Shown piece by piece: positions 11,001-19,379 of a DNA stretch of 20,800 nucleotides (position 1 is the first letter of the stretch; the number at the start of each line of letters is the position of its first letter). Origin of the DNA: Perkinsus olseni. Lineage: Eukaryota; Perkinsozoa; Perkinsida; Perkinsidae. Under the pieces are notes generated by a model. The model saw only the letters and a program-made list of their open reading frames with translations. It ran no database searches and was not told the origin of the DNA. The position numbers and the translations under genes were made by a program. The stretch spans positions 1 through 20,800 of the forward strand of contig JABANP010000718.1 of NCBI GenBank assembly GCA_013115135.1. Reading direction: 5' to 3'.

Positions 11001-11359
11001 ACTAGGTCGTACTCGATGCTGTGTTCATCCCAGGCGTGCGTGTCGGTGGCCGAGGGCTTAGCCCGCCAGCCTTGGACGCGTCTCCAGGCTTGCGGCATTC
11101 TACTCGGTAGTGGACAGACTGAGAACGCCTTCGCCCTCCTTGAAAGGCCTGAGGACACCCTGCTCCACTGTGGGTTGAGGAAGATGTTTCATTCTCGTCC
11201 GAGCCAGGTGGGATGTACCACATCGACCAACTTGTCCGCCTGCTTTCGTTGTAGAGCTGCGCTCTCACTGAGAAGCTAGCTCGAATCATTAAGGAGCTCG
11301 AGAGTCGTGGAAGGCTTTCACCTCCAGCGTTGCTCGATTTCATGAACGATGGCGTGTAA
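5058..11359 (+). CDS. WDR17: WDR17-like WD40-repeat protein, many introns
   Basis: Resolved exons: 5058-5121 (ATG, MPAGSARRTESVSE), 5173-5253 (VLWYYHLAESGEYQLRHRKV), 6102-6215 (VVDLAWDPLSTCYIL), 6515-6670 (GPGSFLTAGGDGSAVLQLWN), 7362-7513 (GHQETVFDCCFHPRDPNVF), 7888-8024 (KIAGVTVKGELHVWRVDTG), 8475-8886, 8967-9093, 9137-9250 (DHAADVYGLASHPSRPF), 9295-9449, 9514 to about 9630, an exon ending 10159, 10209-10544, 10724 to about 10840, an exon ending 11207, and 11255-11359 with TAA. Exons within 5254-6101, 6671-7361, 8025-8474 and 9630-10000 are not fully resolved. The order of WD40 blades (GSYDGCVKLW, GGDDST-VRVW, GSWDG-TIRVWDV), then an alpha-helical region (AAELFLVNGDIRNYCETL, DEALPYLIAAG), follows animal WDR17 closely. 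This propeller-plus-solenoid layout is typical of protein-complex scaffolds. Function in this organism is unknown; the start ATG is less certain than the rest. Confidence 0.85.
8475..8886 (+). CDS. WDR17: Largest clear WD40 exon of the WDR17-like gene
   Basis: The exon follows a textbook acceptor (tttttcttcttag ends at 8474) and ends before a gtacgt donor at 8887. It encodes GWIAFARTDGKALVVDQL, then SPVFGVAWSPFAEGSS, VVRVWSI, and SGHEGKAFNVLPHP with IIASGGDDST, two consecutive WD blades. The next exon (8967) starts VRVWSS, so the intron 8887-8966 (80 nt) splits the blade in phase 0. A low-complexity insertion lies between the blades (about 8725-8795, SPTNGVTLIRRSSTNNLRYQ). Confidence 0.85.
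9094..9136 (+). other. GC-AG intron, 43 nt
   Basis: Removing 9094-9136 joins GSWDG directly to TIRVWDVPTG in frame, exactly as in WDR17 proteins. The intron begins GCAAGT, the preferred form of the minor GC donor, and ends CCTCGTAG. A GT donor at 9098 would give a different frame and destroy the WD motif, so the GC donor is required by the conserved protein. Confidence 0.8.
11208..11254 (+). other. Last intron of the WDR17-like gene, 47 nt
   Basis: GTGGGATG at the 5' side and a pyrimidine-rich CTGCTTTCGTTGTAG at the 3' side. Splicing removes the in-frame stop otherwise met at 11271-11279 and extends the protein by 35 codons (CALTEKLARIIKELESRGRL...) to TAA at 11357-11359. Confidence 0.75.
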
Positions 11360-11389
11360 CACACAAACGACCTCTTGAGCTCAATGAGT

Positions 11390-12490
11390 CCTTAGTGAGT
11401 CGTGAACATACCAAAGGAGAATTTGCGCATGCCAGTGCTCATGAACGAAGCAAGCTTGGATGGCTCATAGATAAACCAACCGTAGCCTGCATTAGAGGCA
11501 AAGACTTGACGATCGCAACTATCTCGTTCGCCAGTAGTTTCCTTCTTTCCAAACCGGGAAAATTTTGGATATCTCATCTATCGTCACGAGCCCACGGTGG
11601 GTAATGTATGTGCCATGTTTATGCGTGCTGCTGTGAGACCACACCACTTCTCGACCAATTCCAAGAATTGTCACTTCCGTCTCGTAGATCTCTGTCTTAA
11701 TTTGGTTCCTTGCCACAGCGTGGACGTCAGTCTTGAAGCCGAGCCGTGCGAACAGCGAAGGAATTCTCCTTCTCATCATCATCGATCGGTACCTCCCCTA
11801 CAATTTCGAGCTTGGAAGCTGGAATCCTCATTGAGGATTCCTCAAGCACGGCGAATGCGGACGTCTGTGAAATTCAAGATCTTAAAATTCGAGAATCAAG
11901 ATTCAGAATCTTGTGTGAATCTTTTACGGCAGCTCTCCCATGTTCCTGGCGCGTATCTTCGACCCCGGAATCCCGCGCACAGTCAAGATTTCCTGTATCT
12001 TCCACGATACTCAGCTGGCTCGATAACTCCGAATCTTGCTCGTCATCGAGCAACGCGTCCAGCATGTCAAAACCTTTCCTGTGCGCGAAAGATGCCTCGC
12101 CATTCCCCACATCACCGACTTCCAGCACACCCAGAAAGTCCACGGAGCTTCCCAAGCTGCTGTAACATGCTGTTATAACCTGGACTGTGAGGTGAATTCG
12201 TCTGTCCGAGACAGGCTGTCCGGGAATAGTCGAAGTCCGCGAAGGTTTCGCGGACTTCGAGTGCCAGACATCGAGGACGCTTCACGAGGATTGCAGTGGG
12301 TAAGGAACTTTCTCGAAAGAGGGAGCCCGTTTTTTTTACAGTCCGAGACCATTCATCCGAATGGAGAAGGGAAAGATGCATAGTATGATAATCATACATC
12401 TCTCGCCAAAGCAACGAACCGCGCGACTCTAACGGTATTTCTACCAACGTAATCGCATCTGTCCGGTTCCAGAGAAGAAAGGCCAAAACA
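11390..12490 (-). CDS. Possible multi-exon gene, unrecognised
   Basis: Several minus-strand frames look exon-like. From an ATG at 12155: an acidic segment with DMLDALLDDEQDSELSSQLS. Then, after a possible acceptor (gaatttcacag, about 11870), FAVLEESSMRIPASKLEIVG and PIDDDEKENS; and from about 11770, SLFARLGFKTDVHAVARN followed by EIYETEVTILGIGREVV. An upstream frame (ATG near 12486, MAFLLWNRTDAITLVEIPLE) could contribute. The LGF...YETEVTILGI stretch is faintly like the beta-barrel domain of Mediator subunit 18, but the resemblance is too weak to name it. I could not build one continuous spliced frame, and plus-strand frames across the same interval (11597-12178) are also open, so both strand and structure are uncertain. 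Confidence 0.25.
11821..11841. repeat. One-base-centred palindrome ggaatcctca-t-tgaggattcc
   Basis: Perfect 10-base arms around a single t at 11831. A second one, caagattc-a-gaatcttg, lies at 11897-11913. Both fall within the possible minus-strand gene and would be translated if that gene is real. Confidence 0.8.
12231..12259. repeat. Perfect hairpin, 13-bp arms, 3-base loop
   Basis: cgaagtccgcgaa (12231-12243) and its exact reverse complement (12247-12259) flank ggt. In RNA this would be a very stable GC-rich triloop hairpin. Another palindrome, gtatgat-a-atcatac, follows at 12383-12397. Confidence 0.8.
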
Positions 12491-12692
12491 TCGTAATCTG
12501 ACCTCTCTAAATCTGGGACACCTAAAGAGTCTATGATCTACATCATCAACTACTTCAATACCCAAACGTAAACAAGTGGGACAAAAAGGGGATCCGGCTA
12601 GGGAGCTCGTTCACCGGGCGGCTCACTCTCCCATTAAAAGTTCTATCATAGAATCGCCAGTAATACTGGCCCAGTATCACCGTCCTCACCAT

Positions 12693-12864
12693 AGAGCAGA
12701 GTACGAAATCCGGCTATCTCAAGCAGAGTTGAAAAATGTCATCTTTGTAATTACAAACTCAGGATTGCAGGGAGGGTCGCCCTGAGATCGTCCCTCAGGG
12801 TATGACTATAACACTGGGAGCTGAGACATGCATATCGCGCTTGCTAGGCAACGGGATGAAGTTT
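12693..12864 (+). CDS. Copy 1 of an inverted, coding-like repeat family
   Basis: Matches 20591-20339 read on the other strand. Segment one (12693-12782) reads RAEYEIRLSQAELK...NSGLQ; the other copy has RAEYEVRLSQADMK...NSGLQ, with conservative replacements. Segment two (12802-12864) reads MTITLGAETCISRLLGNG plus three more residues. It differs from the other copy at three bases, all silent third or first positions of degenerate codons (cta/tta, ggg/ggt, ttt/ttc). That pattern indicates protein-level constraint. The 19 bases between the segments are expanded to about 100 in copy 2. Upstream the frame stays open from about 12576 (SSIIESPVILAQYHRPHH). Exon boundaries and the full protein are unknown, and I do not recognise the family. 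Confidence 0.45.
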
Positions 12865-13336
12865 TCTCCGGTTTTTCTTCTCCGAGATTCGGATTCGAGA
12901 TTCGATACTTTAGTGGAACGGCAGAGAATGATTTAAAGAAGATCGATACGTCGTAGCACGTCTCTGAAGCGGTCGACTCGACTGTGTTCAGCTGCCCAAC
13001 AATGCAACAGAATCGAAGTCAGAGCAGAACGTCCGCTCTGACTTCGGTTCTGTTACAGTGCCTACAGTAAAGTTGCATAGGCCTAGGCCTTTCTGGACGA
13101 GAGGCGAAGCTCACGTGATTGCTCGGCAATCGAGGCCTATCCGTTGGCATCTATCGCAATAAGTCCTAACCGGCTAGCATGAGGACGCTGTTTCACGCAA
13201 AAACTGTTGAAGAAAAGTGGGATCTTGATTTTGAAATCATATTGATCGTGAGATAATGTCAGAGCTAATCAACGATCAGCGCTTTGTTATAAATGATCGC
13301 TCGTGACTGAATGATGATCGTGGTGACATGATATAA
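12865..13336. other. Region without a gene
   Basis: No convincing coding frame. It contains the long hairpin at 13006-13054, a tandem aggcct pair near 13080-13091, and an AT-rich stretch with several gatcgtg/atgatcg motifs at 13240-13330. That stretch could be a promoter area for the frame at 13337 but shows no clear element. Confidence 0.45.
13006..13054. repeat. Hairpin, 20-bp arms, 9-base loop
   Basis: Bases 13006-13025 and 13035-13054 are complementary at 19 of 20 positions (one t opposite g, a wobble in RNA), around the loop agaacgtcc. It is one of the strongest hairpins in the window; no T-run follows that would make it a terminator. Confidence 0.8.
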
Positions 13337-13666
13337 GTCTGTCTTCTTCAAAATTACACTCGATGTGTTCGCGTGCTACTGGCGTGCACGCGTGTTTTGC
13401 CCGGCCCGGGCAACAGCCATTTTATACTAGTCAACCTTATCGAAAAAGTCTACGAAGAGAGAATCCCTGATTTTCGTCGTTGTCTACGTGTAGAGAACGG
13501 GTCCTGTGCGCCTCCTCTTTCCGCGGAGGAAACTGAGCATGCCGCATACTGTATGCGTGCAACCGCTATGTTCGCTCAAATAGACCAGTTGAATAGTCTG
13601 ATCATTAGATTTTTTTCTAGTCCCGACTTGTACATATTCAAGTTAGCTCTTTTCTTGAGACCTTAA
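13337..13666 (+). CDS. Exon-like frame, unrecognised, possible 3' exon
   Basis: The frame is open from just after a TAA at 13334 to TAA at 13664-13666, about 109 codons, with no ATG near its start, so at best it is a last exon; an acceptor such as gggcaacag (about 13413) is possible. It reads NLIEKVYEERIPDFRRCLRV, then ENGSCAPPLSAEETEHAAYC and MRATAMFAQIDQLNSLIIRF. The mix of charged, helix-forming residues and spaced cysteines is more protein-like than chance frames nearby. It is followed at 13750 by AATAAA. I do not recognise the family. It lies downstream of the copy 1 family segment, but nothing links the two. Confidence 0.35.
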   Translation, partial: VCLLQNYTRCVRVLLACTRVLPGPGNSHFILVNLIEKVYEERIPDFRRCLRVENGSCAPPLSAEETEHAAYCMRATAMFAQIDQLNSLIIRFFSSPDLYIFKLALFLRP

Positions 13667-13749
13667 CGCACTGAGTTCAGTCCCAGCCTGGGACTCCCAG
13701 GCGGCATACCCCCAACAGATAAAGACGTCCTTACCTACCACAATTTCCC

Positions 13750-13755
13750 AATAAA
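13750..13755 (+). promoter_or_regulatory. Possible polyadenylation signal AATAAA
   Basis: A canonical AATAAA about 84 bases after the stop of the frame ending at 13666. Suggestive only; the use of this hexamer in this lineage is not shown by the sequence. Confidence 0.3.
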
Positions 13756-14786
13756 GGGAATGCTAAGAAATGGGACGACTAAGCGCTAGTACCGGGCGAT
13801 ATTCGAACCATCGACCTCGAAGGTTGCGCTGAGCCTATAGCATTGATGAGTTAGCTGCTCACCACCTCAGGCGCTAAACTCAAAAAACCTAGCAGCTAGT
13901 AAAGCAATACCAGCCTGACATTCGCAGTGCGTCGCTGAAGGTCGATTACCCGACAGAGTGTGGTCAAAACATTTGAGGATAGCAATTGCAAATGCGAAGC
14001 GCGGGTGAAGAAGACGAAGAAACACGCGAAAACACGACATGACAACCGGTAGCCGCGATGGCAGCGAGTCAAAGGCTCGACGAGAAACATGCTGGGCACG
14101 GAACTTCCGTGACGGAAGCGGTCATCAGTTGAGGAAGAAGCTATCACGAGATCTTGGTCCAGCAGATGGACTCGAACAGATAAGCCGACCGACTCTCGCG
14201 CTTAACATCAGAGTTCAATTCTCGCGGGCCTGTAAGTTAATCGTTCGTGAGCAACCTGGACGGGTAAGCAAAGGTAAGGAAACTTACCACAAAATGAAGC
14301 TCTCTTGATATCATTGAGTGAAGGACATGTGGGATGATGGTTCTCTCCAGAGACTCATCTAGATGCCTAGGGCTACTTGTCACTGGCGCCAGAGATGAAG
14401 GCGGGCGAAGAAAGTACCCGCTCAATTTTCGTTCGCGAATGACTTATTGGTCTTTGGATCGTGGAGCAAATCCCACATGAGCGTGAATGCCGAGAATGTG
14501 CACAGTGCACCAGATACATTAAATATTGTGCATGTCAACACAGACTATTGGACCGATGTATAAGCTGCCAGTTGGCTGTATAGTGTCACAGATTTTTCCG
14601 GAGAGGCGGGCCGATTATGGGTCCCTTTCCTCCCCTTCCAAGTACAACACGATAAAGCTGTGCCCGTCGCCCCACGATCACTCGGGAGCGCCGGTCACAG
14701 CAGGTCGACAAGAGAGAATAATTTTTCCCCGACTCTAGGGTATGAGCAATAGTACTTTCTTGATCAAAGCTAGAGACAGGGGGAGG

Positions 14787-14887
14787 CGAATAGTCTGAGA
14801 CTATTCGATTCGACTGTTCGACTGATCCGCCTTCAAGGCGGCGCCCTACCAGATGGAGATCATTAGTCTCCATCTCGCAAGGCGGAT
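14787..14887. repeat. Nested, competing hairpins
   Basis: First cgaatagtct-g-agactattcg (14787-14807, perfect 10-base arms). Then atccgcctt (14825-14833) can pair with aaggcggat (14879-14887), enclosing a perfect inner hairpin agatggaga / tctccatct (14851-14859 with 14867-14875). But ccgcctt (14827-14833) also has a second exact partner, aaggcgg (14835-14841), one base away. The two pairings exclude each other. The layout resembles a two-state switch, though nothing shows that it is transcribed. Confidence 0.75.
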
Positions 14888-16131
14888 TCGGTTGGTCTCT
14901 CCAATACGGGGGCTGATCAGTGAGCTGATATATCATACAGAGTCGGCAATACAGGGAATAACTGTTACTTAATAACATGCGACTGGCATCGAAGCCCCTG
15001 TTGTCAACATCTGATTCACTGAATCAGATTCAGAGCTCCGAAAGGCGTCACGGATGTATGAACCTGATGAGTCTGGTCCGTGGAGCACTCCATTGAATGG
15101 GAAGGTGGTCCGATTAATTGGTCCACCATTGAGCAATGAAATGACCATGGGGAGGACACTACACGGCACAGGCACGTGATGCACACTAGGATGTGCGCTC
15201 AGTGTACTGTTGTTGACGGACACGAGTTCATAACGATGGAGATGAACGGTGCTAGAAGGGAGACGGAGACCGAAGGGTAGACAACTCAGGATTAGCCTCT
15301 AATCATTAGCGAACTGACCGCAGGAGTTCAGCACCTTCAGGCCCAAGCTATTGGCCTTTTCTCCTGAAAGTGAGAGATAGCTGGGTAGAGGGATTAGGTA
15401 AATTTTGTTGATATTATCAACTTGATAAGTGGTGATCTTAGAAATCCTAAACAGGCATGATTTGGTTCAAACAGTAAACGTCACGTTTAAAACGTGAAAG
15501 CAAAAGAATATAGCGTAGCGTGCAGCTGTAGTCTCTGGCATGGGCCCCTGCAGAACTGTCGTCCTGATCGACTAGACTAACTTGTCATGTTGTTGATGTC
15601 ATCTACTTGATGACATAAGCTTCATATTGAATGCGGTTGTTGCTAGAGGGGAGCTGCTCAGAAATCATCAAAACGTCACTACGGTCGTGCCGGAATATGC
15701 CAGCCGGTATAGAGCCCTGCGTCACCGGGTCAGAGAAAAGAGCGCTCGGCCACTGTACTTGTATCGTATAGTTGAAGCACTTGCAGAGTTTTCCCAGACT
15801 ACAAAAAACCAGTAGGACCCCGATACCACGTGTCGTCACAAATTTACAGGAAAATCGTTACGGTCGTTCGGAAAATCTCATTTCTAACTCCCCGTTCTGA
15901 ATAGTGGCTCGCGGCGCGTCATAGGCAGAGTCCGCGTGGGACCTCACTCCGCCGACATTGGGCTGGGATCCTTCACTTAGCAGGTGACCCACAACCTCTG
16001 GGCGGCCCACAATGGGCCACAAGGGTCCATCACCACCGCTAATCTTCCATCACCGCTCCAGAGTCTGACAATGATTATAGAAATTTACGATCAAAACATT
16101 CGCCTACTGGTAGAGTCGCGACTCCATATCA

Positions 16132-16153
16132 GGTCGTAATACGACCGTCGTAT
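16132..16153. repeat. Two overlapping one-base-centred palindromes
   Basis: ggtcgta-a-tacgacc (16132-16146) and atacgac-c-gtcgtat (16139-16153) share their middle segment, which can fold to the left or to the right with perfect 7-base arms. Confidence 0.75.
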
Positions 16154-17125
16154 CCTTAGAGGATTGGCTCGGTATACTACACGAAAGATGGAATCATGGA
16201 GATCATCACTCTCCCCAAGGGCTTGCAAAGCCTAAAGCACATGAAGTTCTCGTGCTGCTTGCATAAATAGTACAAATTTTGCAGAGGCTGGCCTCTGAGG
16301 CAACGGCTGCTCGGCTGCTGGAGTCGAGCTCTCGGGGTCCGGACTCCGGGGACTCTGTGCGCTGGCGGTTGGCGTGAGACTAGTATCTGTAGCCTGAAGG
16401 AAAGCTCAATGCGAAGGCTTTCAAAGAGTGGGCCTCGTGATTCATTGTCGTGACTCGGGTCGCGAATTGACGTCGAACAAGAGCTGCAATAAAGTTCTTA
16501 GGAGTGGCGCATGAGAGAACAGAATAGGACGGGGTACTTACAAATAAAAGCCGCGGTGCATGACTGACAGGCTGCCTGGACGGGAGTCGATGCCATTATT
16601 CTCCTGTAAACACGCGAAATTTGAGCTTTCCGAGTTAATCCTCTCAGCGAGAGTCAGCCCGCCCGACCGAAGAGCCATCTGTATCCTGAGACTCACTACT
16701 TCAGCTTCAATTGTAAGCTATCCCTTTGCGGTGGAATAGAGCCCCAATAATCTGGGAGTTACCGTGCCCGCGTTGCCTTCCGTGACACGCCAGAGAAAAC
16801 TGCTGGATAGCAGGACACTGCAATCCCATGCTGCTATTAGCAGTGAGAGTGGCAACTCCACTATGGGGCGCTCAGCAGAGTAGTTTTCATCGCTCCGGGT
16901 TATCATGTCAGTATGCTGATAGCAAGGGACTGTCCTTAGGGACATTACGTGTCACTTCTCCAGAAGGGCATTAAAAATGACGCCGTCATTGCATGACCAA
17001 AGCATCCAGACCTGAGAAATGTGCCGTGATGTTTCACCCGACTGAAATGTGTTGCCGGTAACTGGTGGAGAAAAGGTTGAGCTCAGCCCGAGAGGTCGGC
17101 CTCGCTGAAGCGTGGAGCAAACCCT

Positions 17126-17743
17126 ATGCGAAACCACAGCTTGCGCACCTGGGTGCTCCGCATCCGAGACGATAGAGGGACGTATCAATCGGCTACTTCT
17201 TCGGCCACTTCTTCGGCTCTTCGTGGCTCTTCATCCGATGGTTTCTCGATAGGAGTAGGTAATTTTCCGAAGAATCAGTACCGTCGGCGTGCGGTCCAGG
17301 AGAGACAGGAGATGGATAGAAACATCGACTCGGACCAGAACGGCCCGCATAGAGACTCACATAAGCACATCCTCCACAGCGTGCGAAATCCTCCAGAACT
17401 TTCGCAACCTATAACACTCCGAGCGCGCTTGTTGTGTGGATATCGAAGAGTGGCGCAGATGAGTATATCCACCGTGGGGTTGTACAGAATATCTCAATAC
17501 TCATGTGAGTCACGTCTTCTCTGGCCCGGCTACCGGTCCAAATATCTCACCAAAATCAGAGGCTTACATGGTCGGCGTCGCCAGAGCTTGTGCTCGTATA
17601 CAGCACCGCTCACGGTAGTGAAGAGTACGAGATGGAGGAAACTTAAAGTTCAGAGTGATAGCCATGGCTTGAAGTTGAAAGTTTTAACGGATATGCTCCT
17701 GAAGTGCATGATGCTAGATCGTCGCGGCGCCGCGGAGAGTTAA
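17126..17743 (+). CDS. Hypothetical protein, 205 codons, uncertain
   Basis: An uninterrupted frame from ATG to TAA. The N-terminal part covers a short tandem repeat giving SATSSATSSALRGSSS; the rest is basic (SRLLWPGYRSKYLTKIRG, HGRRRQSLC) without a recognised domain, signal peptide or membrane segment. Its length is somewhat above what chance frames reach in this window, which is the only argument for it. The minus strand is also open in parts. It may be spurious. Confidence 0.2.
   Translation: MRNHSLRTWVLRIRDDRGTYQSATSSATSSALRGSSSDGFSIGVGNFPKNQYRRRAVQERQEMDRNIDSDQNGPHRDSHKHILHSVRNPPELSQPITLRARLLCGYRRVAQMSISTVGLYRISQYSCESRLLWPGYRSKYLTKIRGLHGRRRQSLCSYTAPLTVVKSTRWRKLKVQSDSHGLKLKVLTDMLLKCMMLDRRGAAES
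17191..17234 (+). repeat. Short imperfect tandem repeat
   Basis: Two 12-base units, ggctacttcttc and ggccacttcttc (17191-17214), followed by two related 10-base units, ggctcttcgt and ggctcttcat (17215-17234). Confidence 0.75.
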
Positions 17744-18241
17744 TGTGCAAGTCAGCACTCTATCCGCTTGGGACAAAGAAGACTGAACCTCTCGAGAGTT
17801 TCGCCTGTTTCATGCCACAGCAAGAATCGATCTCGCGGCACGTTGTATGCGGGCTTTGCGGAGCTGGTGGGTGCAAATGCTGAGAGGGCGGGGCTGCCCA
17901 TAAGAGAGGAAGCGGTAAGCATGTAGGAGTCTATAATAGGACATGAAACTAACTTTATGTTTCAATCACATCCTCTACCCTCGCTTCTCTACCCTCATCC
18001 TCTACATAGAGTGCGGGAACGATGATGAGAACAATTCTCGTGATAGGCCGGCAGTGTCCTGTGACACCGTCCGGCAATGCTGGAATGAGACATCAGGGCC
18101 CGAACTCTCAGGTCGCAGATCGTACTACACTCAGGGGCATCCAAACGTCTCGACCATCTGTGTTTATGGGTGCACCCTCCGCATGTGCCCATCCGATACT
18201 GGGCTTGGTGGCCTTCCGGCGGCTAAGCTTCAGATGAGAAC
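17744..18241. other. Region without a recognised gene
   Basis: Two overlapping plus-strand frames (17943-18245 and 18022-18237) have no recognisable motif. The hairpin ggcggctaag (18218-18227) / cttagccgcc (18241-18250), with a 13-base loop, overlaps the end of this interval and the stop of the minus frame at 18242. Confidence 0.4.
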
Positions 18242-18577
18242 TTAGCCGCCCTCAGTCTGGTATGACGCCAGAATTTCCGTCCGGGCTCCGTCGGATGTTG
18301 TCCTACTGGGCTCCACCACCTTGTAACCTTTCCACCATTCTTGATTCTCGACATGCTTTTGGGAACACGTGGCCAGGTACCCGGAGCGATTAATTAAATG
18401 ATTGAGTAGAAAAACCACGCAGAGTCGAGCGTGGTACGCACCCCCAGTAGCGGACATCCTCGTCACTAGTAGCGCGGCAGCTGCTCCATGGGGCGATATC
18501 ACGGCGGCTACATTGATAAGGCAAACAGGTGCGAATAACTCACGAATTCGATGCTTCTTTTGCGCATTCCGATGCAT
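18242..18577 (-). CDS. Hypothetical protein, uncertain
   Basis: ATG at 18577 to TAA at 18242, 111 codons. The C-terminal half (YLATCSQKHVENQEWWKGYK, then TSDGARTEILASYQTEGG) looks protein-like. The middle (VVFLLNHLINRSGYL) could hide an intron, since an acceptor-like AT-rich stretch lies near 18390. No domain recognised. The stop codon lies inside a perfect 10-bp hairpin (18218-18250), which might mark the transcript end. Confidence 0.25.
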   Translation of the reverse strand: MHRNAQKKHRIRELFAPVCLINVAAVISPHGAAAALLVTRMSATGGAYHARLCVVFLLNHLINRSGYLATCSQKHVENQEWWKGYKVVEPSRTTSDGARTEILASYQTEGG

Positions 18578-19379
18578 TCATATCCAATAGCTCAGCGCTG
18601 TATTCCCATTCCCGCAAGAAGTTATTTAGCAACTGACGCAACTTTTTCGAGGTTAGAGAGGACTCCTCTCCTCTCAGAGGAGCGAAATTACGGTTACGGG
18701 GCGTAGATTATTGAGAACGCTTACGGTTTTGAAGCCATACCTTACCGAGTGACGGTATCGTTAAGGTGCAAAACGTATATCTCACGCTGAGCGAAGCGAG
18801 GGCCACTGAAGTGCCCCATTTGCCGTGACAATCTGTACGCAACACCTAACTCGAAGACATCGTCTCAGGCGTCTCTTACCGAGCTAATGTGACCAGTTGA
18901 GTTCTGTCAGTTTGGGTATGCCGCTCCACCGTCTCGCACAAAAAGTTTCAAGTTGAAACTTTCAAACGCCCATGAACTATCTACATGAGTCATCTACTTC
19001 GAACGAGCGGTCCAGGCCTCGAGAAGCATTTCCCGAAGTGCCGGAATCTCTCGCCACTCTCCGCCGCGGAGGGCCTATCTCGCGAAGGGGAATGGCTTAG
19101 CCATCATGGCTAATTTCCAATTACAGGGTCTCCTCCCAAATTCTGAGGGACGCTGAGCACTTGCCTCTTCTCGCAAGCATGGGTTCGTCAAGTCAAGAGG
19201 GAAATAACAACAGTCTTGTGCGCGTGGAGAGGGTTCGGAGGGATTCCTAACGTCACTGCCTGCCCGGGTCAGTCACCCGGCATGGCTGTAGAGAACCCTC
19301 AGAAGTTCAACTTCTCTCCCATTGCATTGACCGTCGTATCCAACGAGTTTTTAGCGCCGCTCACCGATCACGCGCATCA
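18578..19379. other. Region without a gene, rich in palindromes
   Basis: No coding frame of note. It contains one-base-centred palindromes at 18656-18670 (gagagga-c-tcctctc), 18668-18682 (ctcctct-c-agaggag), 18942-18962 (aaagtttcaa-g-ttgaaacttt, 10-base arms), 19092-19104 overlapping 19097-19113 (ttagccat-c-atggctaa), and 19301-19315 (agaagtt-c-aacttct). Confidence 0.5.

Larger units (their letters stand above)
13756..17125. other. Long region without a convincing gene
   Basis: Frames present, for example minus 14978-14586 (ATG start, 130 codons) and minus 15839-15603 (hydrophobic start GIGVLLVFCSLG but no ATG), have no motif I recognise and cross several palindromes. The region is dense in one-base-centred palindromes: 13679-13695 just before it, then 14097-14111, 14104-14118, 14787-14807, 15009-15029, 15481-15497, 16132-16146 and 16139-16153. 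Other hairpins lie at 15104-15127 and 15596-15616. Degenerate tRNA-like motifs near 13785-13870 and 14160-14230 are discussed under rejected items. Confidence 0.4.

Noticed and set aside
6081..11279. Many separate short ORFs on both strands through the WDR17 region as individual genes.
   Set aside because: They are exons, read-through into introns, or antisense shadows of one spliced gene; conserved WD40 motifs join across splice sites.
11481..11500. Dinoflagellate/perkinsid spliced-leader gene (accgtagcc at 11487).
   Set aside because: Only the first nine bases agree with the known leader; the rest (tgcattag) does not.
13785..13872. tRNA gene on the minus strand (ggttcgaa B-box with a cgatg/tatcg arm and an A-box-like tgaggtggtgagcagc).
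   Set aside because: The sequence after the T-arm (cccggta) has no partner at the 5' side, the anticodon stem does not pair, and the only acceptor-like pairing (agcgc/gcgct) is displaced by several bases. At most a degenerate tRNA relic or SINE head.
14160..14230. Second tRNA-like stretch (minus gttcgagtcc; plus agagttcaattctc).
   Set aside because: No T-stem, acceptor or anticodon stem can be folded around it.
14586..14978. 130-codon minus-strand frame with an ATG start.
   Set aside because: It runs straight through the nested hairpins, has no recognisable domain or signal, and its length is not far above chance for this window.
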